This document shows, one piece after another, positions 1-9,130 of a stretch of 64,000 nucleotides of DNA (positions within the stretch are counted from its first letter, which is position 1; the number at the start of each line of letters is the position of its first letter). The position numbers were made by a program, and so were the translations under genes. The stretch comes from JAICMB01 sp035295125 (GTDB taxonomy: Bacteria; Acidobacteriota; Terriglobia; Bryobacterales; Bryobacteraceae). The stretch is taken from the NCBI GenBank assembly GCA_035295125.1, contig DATGJP010000072.1, forward strand, positions 1 to 64,000, read 5' to 3'. The notes beneath the pieces are model-generated. The model did not search any database, was not told the origin of the DNA, and worked only from the letters and a program-made list of their open reading frames with translations.

Positions 1-268
1 GCGTAGGCCCCAATTTCTCCGACTTCGCATCACCGGCACTGTCGACCACGAAGCCGCAGAAATTCAAGCCCTCTCTTTCCAGTGCCCTACTGTACTGCAA
101 TGCTTAGCCGAGAATACGTCAAAAAGGGCCAAACTCCAGGGGCGGGTTTTCAACCCGCCGCTGGTTTGAAACCCGCCCAACGATTTCGGTTCAGCATCGG
201 TAACTTCTTGACACCACTACAATTGGAAACGTACACTTCGAAAAGCCACCGCAACCCAAGGAGTTCAC
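1..268. other. Left edge, no confident gene
   Basis: No complete gene is visible before the first secreted protein. Minus-strand bases from about 103 down to 1 stay open in a frame with G/C-rich third positions (reading ...LNFCGFVVDSAGDAK...), so this could be the 5' end of a gene leaving the window. A plus-strand frame ending at about 114 is also open, and the two cannot be told apart. Bases 141-178 hold a palindromic repeat listed separately. Confidence 0.3.
141..178. repeat. Intergenic palindrome, CAACCCGCC family
   Basis: GGCGGGTTTTCAACCCGCC at 141-159 is followed at once by a second half-palindrome, GGTTTGAAACCCGCC, ending at 177. The same double arrangement recurs at 25064-25100, with single copies at 9721-9737 and 10438-10454. 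It lies upstream of the gene at 269. A transcript would fold into one or two hairpins. I infer a dispersed REP-like repeat rather than a terminator because no T-run follows. Confidence 0.6.
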
Positions 269-3200
269 ATGCGTGCCACCAAACTACTTTTTGTAACCGC
301 TTTCACTCTGGCCATCATTACCCTGACCGCCTCCGCGCAACCGCGCCGGGGAGCCCTCGACGCCCTGCGCTTCCGCTTTGTCGGACCCGCCGTCGGCAAC
401 CGCGTGGCGGCCATCGCCGGAGTCCCTGGTGATCCGACCACTTACTACGCGGGTGCAGCCTCCGGCGGCGTGTGGAAATCCAGCGATGGCGGTGAGAACT
501 GGTTCCCGGTATTCGACGGCCAGCCTGTAGCCGCCATTGGCTCGCTCGCGGTCGCGGCGTCCGACCCCAACATCGTCTGGGCGGGAACCGGTGAGGCGTG
601 GGCCATCCGCGACAGCGATCTGACGGGTAACGGAGTCTACAAGTCGACGGACGCGGGCCGAACCTGGACGCACATGGGGCTCGACAATACAGGCCGGATC
701 GGCCGCGTCATCGTCCATCCCTCGAATCCCGAAATCGTCTACGTTTGCGCTCTGGGTCGTCTGACCGGCCCGCAGCAGGAGCGTGGCGTATTTAAGACCA
801 GCGACGGCGGCGCGCACTGGGATCGCGTGCTCTTCGCGGACGAGAATACGGGCTGTTCCGGACTTTCGCTGGACGCGCGCAACACGCAGAACCTGGTGGC
901 AGGCATGTGGCAGGCGGAGATGCACACCTGGGGCATGAATAGTGGCGGACCCGGCAGCGGCGTCTATGTTTCGCACGACGGCGGCACGAAATGGACCCGG
1001 GTGACTCGCGGCCTTCCGCAAGCACCGGTCGGAAAGATCGATGTTGCCATTGCGCCTTCGAATCCCGATCGCGTGTACGCGCTCATTCAAACCAAGGATC
1101 AAGGCTCCGTCTGGCGCTCCGAAGATGGCGGCACATCGTGGCGGGCTATAAACTGGGACCGCGCGCTGATCGGACGCGCCGGTTACTACATCCGGCTCGG
1201 TGTCTCGCCCGCAAACGAAAACGAAGTGCTGGTGGCCAACAGCTCGTTCTTCCACTCGGTAGACGGCGGTGAGACATTCCGCCAGGTGCCCTGGGGCGGC
1301 GACAATCACGACATTTGGATCGACCCCAAGAATCCCGATCGTTTCGCCCTGACGGATGATGCCGGGCTTCGCGTCACCACCCTGCACGGGCGCAGCTTCC
1401 ACCACGTGACTTTGCCCATCGGCCAGATGTACCACGTGGCGGTCGATAACCAGGTTCCGTATTACGTGTACACGAACATGCAGGATTCCAGCACGATGCG
1501 CGGGCCGAGTCTCGCGCGCGGCGGCGGCGGATTCGGCTTCGGCCGCCCGCCGGCCGACGACAACGCCGATGACGCCCCGGCCCGTCCGCCAGGAGGTGGC
1601 GGAGGGTTCGGTGGCGGCGGCAATCGCGACAACACCGGCTGGGAAATGCGAATGGGCGGCTGCGAATCAGGTTTCACTCTGCCCGACCCAACCGACCCCA
1701 ACATCGTCTGGGCGACCTGCTACGGCAATGAAGTAACGCGCTGGGACGGCAGGACGAAGACCGCTCGTTCCGTCAGCCCCTGGATTCACACGCTCGACTC
1801 CGCGCCGAACGAATCGAAGTATCGCTGCCATTGGACCCCGCCCATGGCGATCGATCCGTTCGATCACAACACGGTCTACTACGGCTGCCAGGTGATTTTT
1901 AAGACCTCTAACGGCGGTCAGAATTGGGCTGTGATCAGCCCGGACCTCAGCACACAAGAACCCGCTCATAACCAGTCGTCCGGCGGAATCGTGGGCGACA
2001 ATCTGGGCCAGTTCTACGCGGAAGTGGTCTTCGCCATCGCGCCCTCGACGCTGCAAAAGGGCCTCATCTGGGCCGGCACGAACGATGGTCTCGTATGGTT
2101 CACCAAAGACGGCGGCGGGCACTGGAACAACGTCACGAAGAACATATCCGGCATACCGCAATGGGGCAGCATTACGAGCATCCAACCCTCGTTCTTCGAT
2201 GCTTCAACCGCATACGTCTCTGTCGATGCCCACCTCGCGGACAATCGCGATCCTTTCATTTACAAGACCACCGACATGGGTGCGACCTGGACCCTGATCA
2301 GCGGTGGACTGCCCAACCACGGGCTGGGATACGTTAAGGTCGTCGCACAGGATCCGAATCAGAAAGGACTGTTGTTTGCCGGCACCGGCAACGCTCTGTT
2401 TTATTCCCTGGATGACGGCGGACACTGGACTACCCTCTCGACAGGATTGCCGCACGCCTCCGTGACCTGGGCGGTCGTGCAGAAGCAGTTCCACGACTTA
2501 GTCGTTTCCACGTACGGGCGCGGAGTCTACATCCTGGACGACATCACGCCGCTGGAGCGAATGGCCGCCGAGCAGCAGGACGTCTCCGTGCAATTCTTCC
2601 CGCCGCGGCCGGCATATCGCCTCATTCCGGGAGCCCATGCCTTCCTGAACTATTCTCTTAAAGCATCGGCGAAGGACCCGGTCCGCCTCCAGATCCTCGA
2701 CTCGCAAAACAAGGTGATTCGTGAAATCCACGGCTCCGGACGCGAGGGACTCAATCGCTTAGTGTGGGACATGCACTACGAGCCGCCGCAACTCGCCGCC
2801 CTGCGAACGACGCCACCCGAAAACCCGCACATTTGGGAAGAGCCGCGTTTCCGAGGCAAAGACTCGCGGCCGATCACGCATTGGGGCATCGGGCAGGCTG
2901 AAGTGGGGCCGATCGTTGCTCCGGGGAAATACACCGCGCGTCTGACGGTGGGCGGCGAGACATACTCACAAAGCCTCGACGTGCTCAACGACCCGAACGT
3001 CTCCGCCTCTGAAGCCGACCTTGAAGCCACCACAAAGATGCAACTGCGCATCCGCGACGATATCAACACCGTTTCGGGCATGGTGAATCAGATCGAGTGG
3101 ATTCGCAAGCAGTTCGAAGACGACGAGAAGATGCTGAAGACGCAGAAAGGGAAAAACGACGTGCTGGCGTCCATTCAGGATATGGACAAGAAACTTCAGG

Positions 3201-3532
3201 ACGTCGAGTATAAGCTTTTCGACAAGGCTCTCCGGACCAGCGACGACAAATACTACGTGGAAGCGGTCAAACTCTACCTCGACCTGATCTGGTTCAACGC
3301 TGAGGTGGGTACCGGCGGCGGCGACGTCGCGGGAGGCTTCAACTCAAAACCGACCGACACGGAAGTCGATATCCTGGGTTCGCTTGAAAAGGAGTTGACG
3401 GGTATTCAGGGCGAATATCGCAACCTGATGGAGAAGGAGATCCCGGCCTTCAACCGTTCGTTGGCAAATTCGGGCGTAACGCCGCTGACGGCGATGCCCG
3501 CATCGAGCGGGGGTGGTCAGAACAACAACTGA
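269..3532 (+). CDS. Secreted VPS10/sortilin-like BNR-repeat protein
   Basis: A 1087-residue exported protein. Residues 1-23 form a signal peptide (hydrophobic core, then ASA-Q). About ten Asp-box/BNR motifs follow, starting with SSDGGENW at 71-78 and continuing as STDAGRTW, TSDGGAHW, SHDGGTKW, SEDGGTSW and others, which predicts a ten-bladed beta-propeller as in sortilin/VPS10 and exo-sialidase folds. A glycine-rich linker sits near 415-450. The C-terminal 150 residues are charged and helical, probably coiled coil. Proteins of this architecture are common in Acidobacteriota and Bacteroidetes and are often labelled 'glycosyl hydrolase', but no catalytic residues can be assigned here. The start is ATG with AAGGAG a few bases upstream. 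The ligand or substrate is unknown. Confidence 0.85.
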   Translation: MRATKLLFVTAFTLAIITLTASAQPRRGALDALRFRFVGPAVGNRVAAIAGVPGDPTTYYAGAASGGVWKSSDGGENWFPVFDGQPVAAIGSLAVAASDPNIVWAGTGEAWAIRDSDLTGNGVYKSTDAGRTWTHMGLDNTGRIGRVIVHPSNPEIVYVCALGRLTGPQQERGVFKTSDGGAHWDRVLFADENTGCSGLSLDARNTQNLVAGMWQAEMHTWGMNSGGPGSGVYVSHDGGTKWTRVTRGLPQAPVGKIDVAIAPSNPDRVYALIQTKDQGSVWRSEDGGTSWRAINWDRALIGRAGYYIRLGVSPANENEVLVANSSFFHSVDGGETFRQVPWGGDNHDIWIDPKNPDRFALTDDAGLRVTTLHGRSFHHVTLPIGQMYHVAVDNQVPYYVYTNMQDSSTMRGPSLARGGGGFGFGRPPADDNADDAPARPPGGGGGFGGGGNRDNTGWEMRMGGCESGFTLPDPTDPNIVWATCYGNEVTRWDGRTKTARSVSPWIHTLDSAPNESKYRCHWTPPMAIDPFDHNTVYYGCQVIFKTSNGGQNWAVISPDLSTQEPAHNQSSGGIVGDNLGQFYAEVVFAIAPSTLQKGLIWAGTNDGLVWFTKDGGGHWNNVTKNISGIPQWGSITSIQPSFFDASTAYVSVDAHLADNRDPFIYKTTDMGATWTLISGGLPNHGLGYVKVVAQDPNQKGLLFAGTGNALFYSLDDGGHWTTLSTGLPHASVTWAVVQKQFHDLVVSTYGRGVYILDDITPLERMAAEQQDVSVQFFPPRPAYRLIPGAHAFLNYSLKASAKDPVRLQILDSQNKVIREIHGSGREGLNRLVWDMHYEPPQLAALRTTPPENPHIWEEPRFRGKDSRPITHWGIGQAEVGPIVAPGKYTARLTVGGETYSQSLDVLNDPNVSASEADLEATTKMQLRIRDDINTVSGMVNQIEWIRKQFEDDEKMLKTQKGKNDVLASIQDMDKKLQDVEYKLFDKALRTSDDKYYVEAVKLYLDLIWFNAEVGTGGGDVAGGFNSKPTDTEVDILGSLEKELTGIQGEYRNLMEKEIPAFNRSLANSGVTPLTAMPASSGGGQNNN

Positions 3533-3533
3533 T

Positions 3534-3548
3534 CGGGGTGCAACCCCG
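3534..3548 (+). terminator. Weak hairpin after the BNR gene
   Basis: CGGGGT-GCA-ACCCCG begins two bases after the stop codon at 3532, with a second GC-rich partial palindrome (CGGGCGGGCCCG) just downstream. There is no T-run, so intrinsic termination is doubtful. It may instead protect the 3' end. Confidence 0.3.
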
Positions 3549-3574
3549 GAACGGGCGGGCCCGTATCTGTTGAT

Positions 3575-4324
3575 ATGGGTCACCGTGCGCTCGGTTTCCT
3601 GGCTGCAATCGCCGCGTTGAGTGGAGTCCTCGGCCAGGACTCGCCGACTTTCGGCACAACCGTAGTGGTCCCCGGCGGACTGCGCGGGAGCATCTATTTC
3701 ATTCCGCAAAACACGGCCGTGCTTCCCGATTTTGGGCGCGATGATTTGGAGCGGGCGGGCGAGATCTGGACCGATTCGTTGAACATCCTACCGCGCCACT
3801 GGACCTCCGGGTTCCCGGGGCTCACCGAGCGTTTCGAATGGTTCGCGCTGGACTACAGCGGCCGTTTCTGGATCGAAAAGCCCGGCCGCTACACTTTCGC
3901 CTTGCTGTCCGATGACGGGTCCAGGTTGTATCTGGACGATGTGCCCGCGATCGACAACGATTGCCAGCATCCGCCGGATCTTCGAATTGCCGCGGTAAAG
4001 CTCGAAGGCGGTGTTCACACTATTCGAGTTTCCTATTTCCAGGGCCCTCGCGACTGCATTTCGCTGCTGCTGGCAATCGCGGGCCCCGATGGGATGTGGA
4101 GGGTTTTCAACACCAGAGATTTCACGCCGCCCTCGAATCCCGAGACGTGGAATTACCCCGGGGCCAGTTCCGTCACGATCGTGCCGACCACCCCCGAAGA
4201 GGCATCGCTCAGTATCGACAGACTAATCCGGCGTCTAACGGGCAGCGGCCGCAGCGAGAAACATTCGTCCAAGTCAAAAACGAGGGGCTGCCTCTATGAT
4301 CCAGTGCGATTCTGCGGGAAATAG
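3575..4324 (+). CDS. Secreted PA14-domain protein
   Basis: A 249-residue protein with a signal peptide (residues 1-20, ending in VLGQ). The central part (about 35-170) has the PA14 pattern: W..FPG..ERFEWFALDYSG, then F.IEKPGRYTFALLSDDGSRLYLDD, then G.HTIRVSYFQGP. PA14 is a beta-barrel carbohydrate-binding module found in toxins, adhesins and glycosidases. No enzymatic domain is attached, and the last 60 residues look disordered and basic. It lies 42 bases behind the BNR gene in the same direction and may be cotranscribed with it. A role in surface or polysaccharide binding is inferred from the fold only. Confidence 0.8.
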   Translation: MGHRALGFLAAIAALSGVLGQDSPTFGTTVVVPGGLRGSIYFIPQNTAVLPDFGRDDLERAGEIWTDSLNILPRHWTSGFPGLTERFEWFALDYSGRFWIEKPGRYTFALLSDDGSRLYLDDVPAIDNDCQHPPDLRIAAVKLEGGVHTIRVSYFQGPRDCISLLLAIAGPDGMWRVFNTRDFTPPSNPETWNYPGASSVTIVPTTPEEASLSIDRLIRRLTGSGRSEKHSSKSKTRGCLYDPVRFCGK

Positions 4325-4387
4325 AACCCGCGACGGTATTACGGGCGCGAAACAAGATATCGAGCCGGGGCCGCTAATATAAAGGTG

Positions 4388-4410
4388 GCGCAGGGCGGTT
4401 TCGCCTGCGC
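4388..4410. repeat. REP-like palindrome, GGCGGTTTCGCC family
   Basis: The sequence GCGCAGGGCGGTTTCGCCTGCGC is a near-perfect palindrome preceded by AAAGGTG. It matches the core shared by copies near 30751, 34866, 40413, 40556, 51411 and 51769. It lies between the PA14 gene and the permease gene. Confidence 0.6.
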
Positions 4411-4503
4411 ATGCTAGGCTCAAAGACTTCCGCCATGGCCTGCCAGCAAGGAAATTTCAAAATATCCGAGGATTAAAAGGCCGAGTGCCGTGGCTCATCG
4501 CAG

Positions 4504-6363
4504 ATGCGCCTTGACATTTCCGAGGTATTCTTCCATAGTCTTGCTATGGGACGAGTGGCCGAACTAGGGCGCAAGCTTGCATTCTTCCTTCGCCGCAATC
4601 ACTACCAGCGTGAACTGCGGGAGGAAATGGAGCTGCACCTCGCTTTGAAGCACGAGGAACTGAGTTCCGAGTCGCAAGCCCGCAAGCGCTTTGGCAACAC
4701 CACGCTGCTCGAGGAGGATAGCCGCGAAGCATGGGGCTGGCGTTCCATCGACAGCGCCATCCAGGACCTCAGCTACGGTCTTCGCCAGCTTCGCCGCAAT
4801 CCGGGGATCGCTTGCATCTCAGTCCTGACGCTCACGCTCGGCATTGGCGTCAACAGCGCTATTTTCAGCATTTTCAACTCGATTCTCTTGCGGCCGATGG
4901 CAGTTCCTAACCCCGACCAGGTGGCAGTGTTGGGATTAGAGCAGAAGAAGGGCGCCCTACAAAACAATTTCTCGTACCCGGATTTCGAAGACATTCGCCG
5001 GCAGACTTCCGGCGTCTTTTCGGGCGTGGTGACCTATAAAACCGGGATGGAAGGTCTGAGCGTTGACGGCCAGGGCGGGATAATGTGGGTGGACTTCGTT
5101 TCGGGAGATTTCTTCTCAACACTCGGCGTACAACCCGTCCTCGGCCGTCTCATTCTGCCGTCCGAAGATGGCGCCATGCCTTCCAATCCCGTGCTTGTTC
5201 TCGGCTACTCGTACTGGCAGACACGCTTCGGCGGCGATCCGCATGTCGTGGGTAAGCACGTTTCGGTTGATGGGCGCCCATTCACGATCGTCGGTGTCGT
5301 TCCCAAGGATTTCCACGGCATCGGAGTGCTCCTGGACACACAAGGTTACATCCCCGTTGGAATGTCGACGGTGATGGGCAATCCGAAGGATTATCTCCAG
5401 GACCGTTCCGACCGCGAATTCTCGATCGCCGCGCGCTTGAAACCAGGCAGCAACGTGGAGCAGGGCGCCGCGGCGCTGCGAGTTGTCGCCAACCGTCTGG
5501 CGTTCCAATATCCGAAGACCGACGAGGCGCTCGTGCTGCGTATTTTTCTGGAACGCTATGCCCGGCCGGGGCCGGAATCCGAGAACAAGGTAGTCACGAT
5601 TGCAGCGCTTTTCCAGCTCCTGTCGGGACTCGTTCTCGTCGTGGCGTGTATTAATGTGGCGAACATTCTGCTGGTGCGCGCCACGGTTCGTCAACGCGAA
5701 ATGGCAGTGCGGGCGGCACTGGGCGCGGGGCGCCGTCGCCTGATTCGGCAACTGCTCACTGAGAGCCTGCTTCTGGCCGCGCTCGGAGGAATCGGCGGAG
5801 TTCTGCTGAGCCTCTGGTCCACCAATGCGCTGAGCTCGATTCAGCTCCCGACGCCGATCCCGCTTCTCCTCGATTTCCATTTCGACTGGACTGTATTTCT
5901 CTTTGCGTCGATTGTCGCGGCGCTCACCGGCGCGCTTGTCGGGATTGTGCCGGCCTTGCGCGTGGCCCGGGGCGATCTCGCGGCCGTCCTACACGGCACA
6001 AGCCGCTCTGTTTCCGGCGGCCGCCAGATGCTGCGGAGTGCCCTCGTCGTCGCACAATTGAGCGGCTCGCTGGCGCTGCTGATCGTCGGCGCTCTGTTCA
6101 TCCGAAGCTTTGTTAACGCGCAGCACACCAGTCTGGGATTCGATCCGGATAATGTGGTTCTGTTGACGCTCGACCCGAATCAGGTGGGCTACGACGAGGC
6201 GCGGGGACGCGATTTCTACCGCAAGCTTCTCGATCGGGTAACGGCGCTGCCTGGCGTCGAATTGCCAGCCTGGGCCTCTCCACGCCGATGGGCTATTTCA
6301 ATGCTGCCAGTCCGATTGAGGTTCCGGGATACCAGCCGGCATCCGGAAGCTCCATGCCGGTGA
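4504..6363 (+). CDS. ADOP-family permease, 5' part of frameshifted gene
   Basis: N-terminal 619 codons of a MacB/FtsX-like ADOP permease. These are large orphan ABC permeases of Acidobacteriota carrying two permease modules and no ATPase. The sequence shows a short cytoplasmic start with charged helices (REEMELHLALKHEEL), a first membrane helix near residue 95-120, a periplasmic MacB core domain, and an FtsX block near 355-500 (VACINVANILLVRATVRQREMAVRAALGAGRRR). The family frame is lost after the codons for GVE at about 6259. The remaining 35 codons to the stop at 6363 are out of frame, and the true continuation runs on in the frame of the entry at 6288. The start could also be the ATG at 4546. 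This is either a pseudogene or a one-base sequencing error. Confidence 0.8.
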   Translation: MRLDISEVFFHSLAMGRVAELGRKLAFFLRRNHYQRELREEMELHLALKHEELSSESQARKRFGNTTLLEEDSREAWGWRSIDSAIQDLSYGLRQLRRNPGIACISVLTLTLGIGVNSAIFSIFNSILLRPMAVPNPDQVAVLGLEQKKGALQNNFSYPDFEDIRRQTSGVFSGVVTYKTGMEGLSVDGQGGIMWVDFVSGDFFSTLGVQPVLGRLILPSEDGAMPSNPVLVLGYSYWQTRFGGDPHVVGKHVSVDGRPFTIVGVVPKDFHGIGVLLDTQGYIPVGMSTVMGNPKDYLQDRSDREFSIAARLKPGSNVEQGAAALRVVANRLAFQYPKTDEALVLRIFLERYARPGPESENKVVTIAALFQLLSGLVLVVACINVANILLVRATVRQREMAVRAALGAGRRRLIRQLLTESLLLAALGGIGGVLLSLWSTNALSSIQLPTPIPLLLDFHFDWTVFLFASIVAALTGALVGIVPALRVARGDLAAVLHGTSRSVSGGRQMLRSALVVAQLSGSLALLIVGALFIRSFVNAQHTSLGFDPDNVVLLTLDPNQVGYDEARGRDFYRKLLDRVTALPGVELPAWASPRRWAISMLPVRLRFRDTSRHPEAPCR

Positions 6364-7202
6364 TTCAGTACAACCTGATATCGCCAGGTTATTTCAACAC
6401 TATGGGCATACGGCTATTGACGGGCCGGGGAATCACCGACGACGACAAGAAGGAATCTCAGCATGTCGCAGTGATTAACGAAGCGATGGCGGAGCGTTTC
6501 TGGCCGCACGAGAATCCGATCGGTCGGCAGTTCCGCTCCATGGACGACGACAAGCATCCCATCGCGGTTGTTGGCGTCGTTCAGAACAGCCGCATTGTCA
6601 AGCTGACCGGACCGATTGACCCAAGCTATTACGTTTCTTTCGCTCAGTCGTATGTCTCGCTCCGAACGCTGCATGTTCGGACACGGTTGGCGCCCGAGGT
6701 CATGCTGGCCCAACTCAGAAAGGAAATTGGGGACCTCGCTCCGGGGATTTCGCTGACGGCCGGCCAGACGATGCGCGAATCGATCGATTCGCTCAATGGG
6801 TTGCTGCGATTCCGGTTGGGGGCCATGATCGCGGCGGGTCTGGGCGGGCTGGCGCTGGTGCTCGCGATCATCGGGCTTTACGGCGTAGTGTCGTACGCCG
6901 CCACCCAGCGCACGCGGGAAATCGGGATTCGGGTGGCTTTGGGGGCAGCTTCGGGAGAGATCCTCGGCATGGTGGTGGGACAGGGGCTGAAAATTGTCGC
7001 CGTTGGACTTCTCGTAGGCATTGCCGCGGCGCTCGCCATGGCGCGGCTGGTCGGGAATTTTCTGGTCGGCGTCAGTGCTATGGACCCGTTGATTTATGTA
7101 GGAGTCACTGCGCTGCTGGCGCTGGTCGCGGCCGTGGCGTGCGCAATTCCGGCGCGGCGCGCTACCCGGGTTGATCCTGTGCGTGCGCTGCGCGTGGAGT
7201 GA
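6288..7202 (+). CDS. ADOP-family permease, 3' part of frameshifted gene
   Basis: C-terminal portion of the same permease. In-frame homology resumes at about 6264 (ASLGLSTPMGYFN), before the first ATG at 6288, which shows that this is not an independent gene. It holds the second periplasmic segment (SPGYFNTMGIRLLTGR, the typical ADOP second-half motif) and the final FtsX block with three or four membrane helices (LYGVVSYAATQRTREIGIRVALGA). Joining both parts gives about 899 residues, a normal ADOP length. It ends six bases before the convergent response-regulator gene, which could in principle control it, but nothing in the sequence shows this. Confidence 0.8.
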   Translation: MGYFNAASPIEVPGYQPASGSSMPVIQYNLISPGYFNTMGIRLLTGRGITDDDKKESQHVAVINEAMAERFWPHENPIGRQFRSMDDDKHPIAVVGVVQNSRIVKLTGPIDPSYYVSFAQSYVSLRTLHVRTRLAPEVMLAQLRKEIGDLAPGISLTAGQTMRESIDSLNGLLRFRLGAMIAAGLGGLALVLAIIGLYGVVSYAATQRTREIGIRVALGAASGEILGMVVGQGLKIVAVGLLVGIAAALAMARLVGNFLVGVSAMDPLIYVGVTALLALVAAVACAIPARRATRVDPVRALRVE

Positions 7203-7208
7203 CGACCA

Positions 7209-7973
7209 TTAAAACGGGTTCGACGCCAGGGCTTTCAGCTTCTCGTGATAACTCCGGCCGGATTGAAGCCGCACGCCGCTCCGCAGTACCACCACATACT
7301 CACCGTGTCCGGCCGGCTGCAGCTCCTTAACCCGGCCAACATTCACAATTAACGAGCGGTGGATGCGGAGGAACGTCGTCGGGTCGAGCGATGCTTCGAG
7401 CGTGTTCATGGTGGCTTGCAACAGGTAGGCGGCAGCCCCGACGTGGAGTTCGGCGTAATTCTCCGCCGCTTGGATCCACTCGATATCGTCGACCGGAACG
7501 AACAACGTTCTCGTGCCTGACCGGACGGCAAGGCGTTTGACGTAGGACGACGGATTGGACATCGCCTCGAGCAGCGAAACCATCCGCCGGCCCACTTCCT
7601 CGCCGCCGCTTAGCCGCGCTTTGGCTCTTTCCAACGATTGCCGGAATCGTTCGGCGGTGACCGGCTTCAACAGATAGTCGAGGGCATTGATTTCGAAAGC
7701 CCGAATCGCATACTGATCGTGCGCGGTGACAAACACTACGGCCGGCATCCGTTCCGGGCCCAGTTGCCGGACCACCTCGAAGCCGTCCATTTCGGGCATT
7801 TGGACGTCCAGGAACAAGAGGTCCGGGCGGCTGTCCCGAATTGCGATCACCGCCTCGCGGCCATTCTTCGCCTCGGTGATCGCTGCGACCTGCGGATCGT
7901 TCGTAAGAAGCATCCGCAGGCCCTCGCGCGCCAGTGGCTCATCATCCACGATCAGGACCGAAAACTGCTTCAT
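7209..7973 (-). CDS. LytTR-family response regulator
   Basis: A 254-residue two-component response regulator. The receiver domain spans residues 4-120 with acidic pair D10-D11, phospho-acceptor D56 (LFLDVQMPEMDG), T83 and K103 (LLKP). The LytTR DNA-binding domain spans about 148-250, with RTLFVPVDDIEWIQAAENYAELH and FLRIHRSLIVNV. Phosphorylation by the partner kinase should trigger DNA binding. Its start codon overlaps the stop of the kinase gene by four bases (ATGA), so the two are translated together. It is clearly paralogous to the regulator at 48987-49778. Confidence 0.95.
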   Translation of the reverse strand: MKQFSVLIVDDEPLAREGLRMLLTNDPQVAAITEAKNGREAVIAIRDSRPDLLFLDVQMPEMDGFEVVRQLGPERMPAVVFVTAHDQYAIRAFEINALDYLLKPVTAERFRQSLERAKARLSGGEEVGRRMVSLLEAMSNPSSYVKRLAVRSGTRTLFVPVDDIEWIQAAENYAELHVGAAAYLLQATMNTLEASLDPTTFLRIHRSLIVNVGRVKELQPAGHGEYVVVLRSGVRLQSGRSYHEKLKALASNPF

Positions 7974-9103
7974 GAGAATTCACCCAGGCGAAACGGGAGC
8001 GAGATGGTGGCCACGGCGCCCCCGCCTTCGCGCGGCTCAAGCACGAGCGCCGCCCGGCCGCCATAAAGCTGGGTCAGCCGCTTGCGGGTGTTCGCGAGCC
8101 CGATGCCCTGATTTCCATCGATTCCGCCTGCCGGCAAGCCGGGCCCGTTATCGCTTACTGAAATTTGCAGTTGCTCATCCAAGCGTACCGCGCGGATGGC
8201 GATTGTCCCCGCGCCGGCATTTTTCGCAATCCCGTGGCGCACGGCATTCTCCACCAGAGGCTGCAAACCCATATGCGGCACCGCCGCGGGAAGGACGTCC
8301 GGACCCGCCTCAATCTCCACCCTCAGCCGGTCCGGGAAGCGCACCTCCTCAATGGAAAGGTACAGCCGGACGTATTCCAACTCACGATCGAGCGGCACCT
8401 CCTGCGCGTCGATATCGCTCAACACCGCGCGCAACAGGTCGCTGAACCGGCCCAGCGTTTCCTCCGCTTTCTGCCCGCGCTGCTGCCTCACCAACACCAT
8501 GATCGCGTTCAGCGTGTTGAACAGGAAATGCGGCTGAAGCTGCATTTTAAGAGCGCTCAACCGGGCGCCGGCAATCTGCGCTCGCAGCTCGGAAGCGTCC
8601 AACTCCAGGCGCATGGTCTGGCGCTCGCGTTCGCGGTACTTGCGGTAGTATCGAAAGCCCGACTGGATTCCCAGGATCACGCCGTACGAAATCACGTTCG
8701 CGTGAAAGCCGAAGATTAGAAGAATGGCCACTGAACGGCGGTAGGAAGGAGAAAGCGCAATCCTCGCTGGATCGCCTGTGTACAGCAGCACAGCAGTCTC
8801 AACCGCGACCTCGCCGACAGCGAACGCTGTCGCCGACAGTACGTGTCCGAGGGACCGTAGTATCAGATGGGGCCGTTCGATCGGCCACCGGCGGCCCAGC
8901 CATAGGATGAATGGCGTGAGAGCGGCAGAGACATAGACTCGTACCGCCCAGTACGTCGTTTCCTGCCAGGGGCGCGGATCGCCGAAAAACGATCGGCGGC
9001 CGGCGTCCTGGCTGAGGTAGAACAACCCCACCAGGGTCCAGCCACCGAACACCACCAGGAAGCCGCGGAGCCGGCTCCGCAATGCCGGGCTTAATTGCGG
9101 CAC
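7970..9103 (-). CDS. LytS-type sensor histidine kinase
   Basis: A 377-residue membrane kinase of the His_kinase (LytS/YehU) class. The N-terminal part holds about four membrane helices (residues 15-30, 55-70, 85-110, 125-150). A short linker helix follows, then the phospho-acceptor box LQPHFLFNTLNAI with H192. The ATPase domain has an N-box (QPLVENAVRHG) and a G-box (VSDNGPGLP). No separate sensor domain is seen, so the membrane helices themselves probably sense the signal. It pairs with the LytTR regulator directly downstream (four-base overlap) and lies 27 bases after the cytochrome P460 gene in the same direction. Confidence 0.93.
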   Translation of the reverse strand: MPQLSPALRSRLRGFLVVFGGWTLVGLFYLSQDAGRRSFFGDPRPWQETTYWAVRVYVSAALTPFILWLGRRWPIERPHLILRSLGHVLSATAFAVGEVAVETAVLLYTGDPARIALSPSYRRSVAILLIFGFHANVISYGVILGIQSGFRYYRKYRERERQTMRLELDASELRAQIAGARLSALKMQLQPHFLFNTLNAIMVLVRQQRGQKAEETLGRFSDLLRAVLSDIDAQEVPLDRELEYVRLYLSIEEVRFPDRLRVEIEAGPDVLPAAVPHMGLQPLVENAVRHGIAKNAGAGTIAIRAVRLDEQLQISVSDNGPGLPAGGIDGNQGIGLANTRKRLTQLYGGRAALVLEPREGGGAVATISLPFRLGEFS

Positions 9104-9130
9104 AACTCGCGGCCCGGGCGGGCATTAGCA

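Noticed and set aside
284..1435. Long minus-strand open frame of 383 codons
   Set aside because: It lies wholly antisense to the BNR protein, whose Asp-box repeats and signal peptide are clear. The antisense product is low-complexity and matches no family.
269..3532. Calling the BNR protein a sialidase
   Set aside because: Asp-boxes alone do not show activity. The arginine triad and nucleophile Tyr of sialidases cannot be placed.
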